A stretch of DNA of 35,309 nucleotides, taken from positions 219,887 to 255,195 of the forward strand of contig BMAT01010172.1 in assembly GCA_019649035.1 (NCBI GenBank), in the 5' to 3' direction. Below are positions 21,418-35,309 of this stretch, one piece after another (the first letter of the stretch is position 1; each line of letters starts with the position of its first letter). The notes beneath the pieces are model-generated. The model did no database searches, was not told the origin of the DNA, and worked only from the letters and a program-made list of their open reading frames with translations. Made by a program: the position numbers and the translations under genes. The DNA is from Elysia marginata (taxonomy: Eukaryota > Mollusca > Gastropoda > Plakobranchidae).

Positions 21418-23667
21418 TATGTATAGAACAAGAACCAACAGTTTGTTTCTTTTTCAGGTTCTATTTACGCCTCACTTATCTGCTTAATGCACCTGGTGAA
21501 ATGCAACTTGTCAAGAGTATTGAAAATGGTTGCACTGTATGAATATTTGATATGTGAACTTTAGAACAAGCCCCCCTCCACCCTTTAAAAATTTTTTTTA
21601 AATAAAAATTAAAAATAGAATTTGACATGGATTTTTTTTTAAACATTTATGGTTGACAAAATAGCTGAGAATGAATAATTCTTTCAGTCCACTTATATGT
21701 GTATACTTGTTTTTATTCATTCAAACCATAAATAATTGTAGAGTTGTATCAAACTTGATGACATAAACAGCAACGTCAAGGCAAAAAAACGTTAATTTAT
21801 GCAATAAAAGTCAATAAATCCTCATTACTACCTTTGCAAACAGCAGCTAGTATCCTCAATTTTGTACACAGTCATTTGCATCACATGAAGAATTGACAAG
21901 TATAACTATTTTCATGGCACTTCATGAGCACAGAATTTCAAACATCTTTAGAGATATAACTCTTATAACTCTTAAGGTGTTTTCCTCAAGATGCGAAAAG
22001 AAATGGATTTTCAGTATCAATCATCATAATTTAACCTAAGTTTACAGCATCTGGTAGGAAAAAGCACTTCAAGTAGGTTTTGTCATTCATTTCCAGCAGT
22101 GGCTGGGAGCATCAGATGGCCTTTCACTGGGAAGAATTCTAAGACAGAGATAAGCACAAACAAACAAAACAGTGCCGTTTTTTTTTTACTTTTTTAATAA
22201 TCCTTGTCATATATTAATTGACAAAGAAACAGAAATTAAAGAATCATGTCCTTCCTTGACAGTTGATAGTTATCCTTCCTAGGTAAACACTGCATACTGG
22301 TAACTTTATTTCCAATTCATCCCACTAAAACACACTTATATAAGCTATTTTCATGATATTTTGAAACTTGGTATATGTCCTTTCCCTCATTAATAATAGC
22401 CAAGTAGATTGGTTGACAGTGACACAGTCAAAACACTTTGAATTTAGGTAAATTTGATACAAAAGCAAACCAAAGGGGAAAAAATTTAACTGCACTCTAG
22501 TGTTTTCAATGTGAAGAGACAGATTAAAGAACAATTTTAAACAACTGCTGTATTTCTATCAACTTTTTACATGTTATCAGATCTACAAGGTTTTCAACAA
22601 CGACATATTATAATTAAAATTAATCTCACAGAGGGAAAAATTGTTATTGTACATGAAAGGACTTGAAAATTGCGGCACAGCACTGACAGTCTTCCTTTAT
22701 TTTGATAGAAATATCAAAAAAGGTTTGTGGCATTTATTATTGACACTTTACTGTTTACAATTTAGAAAACAATAAAGAAGCCCAAACAGAACACACTTTG
22801 AAAAATTTCAATAGTTGTCAAGGATTAACTTCTCTACTCCATTTATCTAAAATAATGCCTGGCTTTTTGAAAAGCAACAGACATGCTGACAATCTTTTTT
22901 TAACTACAAATTAAGTAAACCCAATGTGATATGGTATTAAATGAGAGTTAAAAACCTAATTCCTAAATAATTCGAGAATAAGTTTTTGTTTCTGTATCTT
23001 GATGAGTATTGTACACTGAATAATGATCAACTGGTTATATTCCTATTGACCTTTCTAGCTCTACATATAAAGCCATAATATCACATTACACTGCAGAAGG
23101 TACAAACTAGCTACTCTTAAGAAGAAATTAAAAACAAAATTTGCAAAACTGAAACTGCATGTTGAAAAAAAAAATTTTAATGGTGATCCTCTGTTCACCA
23201 CATGGTTTTAATGAGTGACATTAAAAAAAAAAAGCTTTTTCAAAATTTGACTCCATAAACATATAGCTTAACACTAGCCTCATTTGTGAAAAGAATTATA
23301 ATTTTTTTTTTTTTTTAAAAGAAAAGCTGATTAAAAAATTAGATCAAGTTGTTAACCAGTAATTAACTTAAATGTCAAAATTAATTTTAATAGGAGTTTA
23401 AATTTCATTGCCTTTAACAAACCAACCAATGAACTTAACAGGAGGTAAAAAGAAAGGCTCATGGGTCTCATGACAATTTTCTACTAAGTTATATTTTTTA
23501 AAACTAAAAGAGCTTAATTTTTTCTTCAAAGTTAATAGAGTCATTATTATGCAGACAATTTTTGGTAGTAATTTTGTTTACTTTGCCTGATGGCATTAAC
23601 AAGTAACAATATCTCTACTATCCTTACAACAGCACCTATTACTAAACAAAACACTTTGATAGCTAAA
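21418..23667. other. Convergent intergenic region, probably including the GOT2 3'UTR
   Basis: AT-rich sequence immediately downstream (minus strand) of the GOT2 stop. AATAAA on the minus strand occurs at 22,733-22,738 and 22,696-22,701, so a 3'UTR of about 0.9 kb is possible. A plus-strand exon-like segment at 21,458-21,542 is discussed under findings. Nothing else is recognised. Confidence 0.5.
22733..22738 (-). promoter_or_regulatory. Candidate polyadenylation signal for GOT2
   Basis: AATAAA on the minus strand about 930 nt beyond the stop codon, with a second hexamer 37 bp further on. Chance occurrence in AT-rich DNA cannot be excluded. Confidence 0.3.
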
Positions 23668-33995
<10,328 letters not shown>

Positions 33996-34679
33996 CTATT
34001 GAAATAGATCCAAAGACAATTGTTAGACCTTAGTTTTCTAAAGGCCAGTTTTTAGTATCACACTTAATGCAGCTTAAAGCGTGTCCTCAACGTAGCTCAT
34101 ATAATTCAGTAGAATAATGACTATTTCAAAATTATTTTATTTATTATTGTATGACTTGCGTCCAGGGAGAATGAGTCAAAAGTCAGAAATCACCTTTTTT
34201 CAGAAAACGCAATTTAAAAGTCCATTTTCCTTTCTTTTCTCTATATTTTAAATCAGCAAAAGTTTAAATATCTTTTCACAAAAAAGAGTTAATTTGTGAA
34301 ATTTTAAAAGGTTTGAAGCTCACTAAAATATCTTGCAATAAACAGCAACGCCTATGAAAGTGAAAATTTCTACATCAGACTCAATGATCCTGGTTGTAAG
34401 ACATATTCACTCCTATTACTCTCTAAGTTCATAGCTATTTAGATACTGTTATAAAAAAAAACTGAATTTGATGATGAAAAAATGTTGCCCTGGTAAGATA
34501 ATAGTTTTACGGGGTCAAACATTGGGTGATAAAATTGTTTTAAAAACACTGCACTACATGGCCAGTCCTTATGGTTTTGGGGGACATGATGCCCGAACAA
34601 GTCAATCAATTAATGTCCAACTGAACAAATAGCATTCAGCCTGCCTACATAGTGACATTAAATTTTATGCGCTACAGGC
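33996..34679 (-). other. GOT2 intron upstream of first visible exon, nothing recognised
   Basis: AT-rich sequence without a clear repeat up to the apparent start of the LINE. The preceding GOT2 exon and the promoter are not in the window. Confidence 0.6.
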
Positions 34680-35309
34680 CCCCTCAGAAGGAAGAAGCCG
34701 ACAAGGGGGGAAATCCAAGATGGCTGATGGGCTAACGGGGCCCGTCAACCAATCGTCTGCAGTAAAACCCACGCTACCTCTGTTGTGAGCTGTGCTGAGG
34801 TTGAGTCGCTTAACAAGCGCCCCAAAGCTTTTTTGTGACGTTTTTCGTGGATTATATCGTTTATTGTGCCTATCTGTCCTTAAATTTTGGATACAATTAT
34901 TAATGACGCTACAGTGAATCCAACGGTGTTAAATTTATAATGAGTGATAAACAACTTAGAAGAGTATTTGACAAAACAGTCGCCATGATCGGTCTGGCCA
35001 TTCTCTATATCCTCGTGCTGAGATTAACAATTCAGGCGGCCATCTTAAACCACCAAAACAATATTGCTTTCAACAACAAAGGACAACACATGCATTTGTC
35101 CGTAAAGCCTGCACACCTTATACACACCCTAACTGACGAGAACGTTAATGGTACGGTGCGTGTAGTGACTACAACTACAGAGAAACGAAAACAAACCAGG
35201 CGGAAACACAGAGGAGGAACACGCAAAGTAAGAAAGATTGAGACTATTTATGGAATGTTTAATCACACAGATTCCCGACTCACAACTAGAAAAGGTGGGA
35301 TTAACAATT
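34680..35309 (+). mobile_element. 5' portion of an L2/CR1-like LINE, running off the window
   Basis: A GC-richer segment starts abruptly near 34,680, carries ccaagatggc, and leads into an ORF at 34,940 that is open to the window end. The encoded basic RKHRGGTRKVRKI stretch followed by TRKGGINN is like the region just before the endonuclease in L2/CR1-type ORF2. Left end placement is approximate. It is antisense to GOT2. Confidence 0.6.
34940..35309 (+). CDS. LINE ORF, N-terminal 123 codons (partial)
   Basis: ATG at 34,940 begins MSDKQLRRVFDKTVAMIGLA, then a hydrophobic stretch ILYILVLRLTIQAAIL (residues about 21-36). A Thr-rich stretch follows, then a strongly basic RGG-containing block (about 90-105) and IETIYGMFNHTDSRLTTRKG. 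No stop occurs before the window end. No endonuclease or RT motif is yet reached. The basic block and the ending are typical of sequence preceding the AP endonuclease in CR1/L2-type LINEs. The alternative, the first exon of a type II membrane protein, is suggested only by the hydrophobic stretch. Confidence 0.55.
   Translation, partial: MSDKQLRRVFDKTVAMIGLAILYILVLRLTIQAAILNHQNNIAFNNKGQHMHLSVKPAHLIHTLTDENVNGTVRVVTTTTEKRKQTRRKHRGGTRKVRKIETIYGMFNHTDSRLTTRKGGINN

Noticed and set aside
35032-35226. 64-codon minus-strand open frame
   Set aside because: Antisense to the open LINE frame starting at 34,940.

Overview
The window looks like nuclear DNA of an animal, most likely a mollusc and probably a heterobranch gastropod. 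The reasons are strongly AT-rich introns, GT-AG spliced genes with short exons, many pogo/Tigger, piggyBac and hAT-type DNA transposon remnants, a LINE ending in a (TGAG)n tail, a tRNA-headed SINE, and a recurrent TCTAGATC motif. The organism is inferred from style; no marker gene fixes it. There are no bacterial features, rRNA genes, CRISPR arrays or genuine tRNA genes.

Two conserved host genes are present, both partial and convergent. Plus strand, about 3.37-9.70 kb: the last five coding exons of an alpha/beta-type syntrophin, the dystrophin-associated adaptor (second half of the split PH1 domain, PH2 and the SU domain). Its PDZ and first exons lie left of the window. Minus strand, 23.67-33.99 kb: nine exons ending mitochondrial aspartate aminotransferase (GOT2), with the PLP lysine and substrate arginines visible. 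Its first exons, with the targeting peptide, lie right of the window. The two genes act in unrelated processes.

Layout: 0-3.4 kb is syntrophin intron with an array of a GGACATAAC-centred motif at roughly 190-bp spacing. 3.4-9.7 kb holds syntrophin exons, with introns carrying a dispersed repeat in both orientations, a hAT-like MITE, a long inverted repeat and a nested LINE 3' end. 9.7-23.7 kb is the convergent intergenic/3'UTR space, with a candidate alternative syntrophin last exon at 10.30 kb and a series of pogo-like elements. 23.7-34.0 kb is GOT2, with a 1.7-kb pogo/Tigger derivative and piggyBac-type elements in introns and a SINE at 33.2 kb. 34.7-35.3 kb is the apparent 5' part of an L2/CR1-like LINE running off the window.

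The strongest unexplained signals are the GGACATAAC array, the GC-rich exon-like segment at 10,302-10,376, and the intronic inverted repeat able to form a long RNA hairpin. No complete new gene system is evident.
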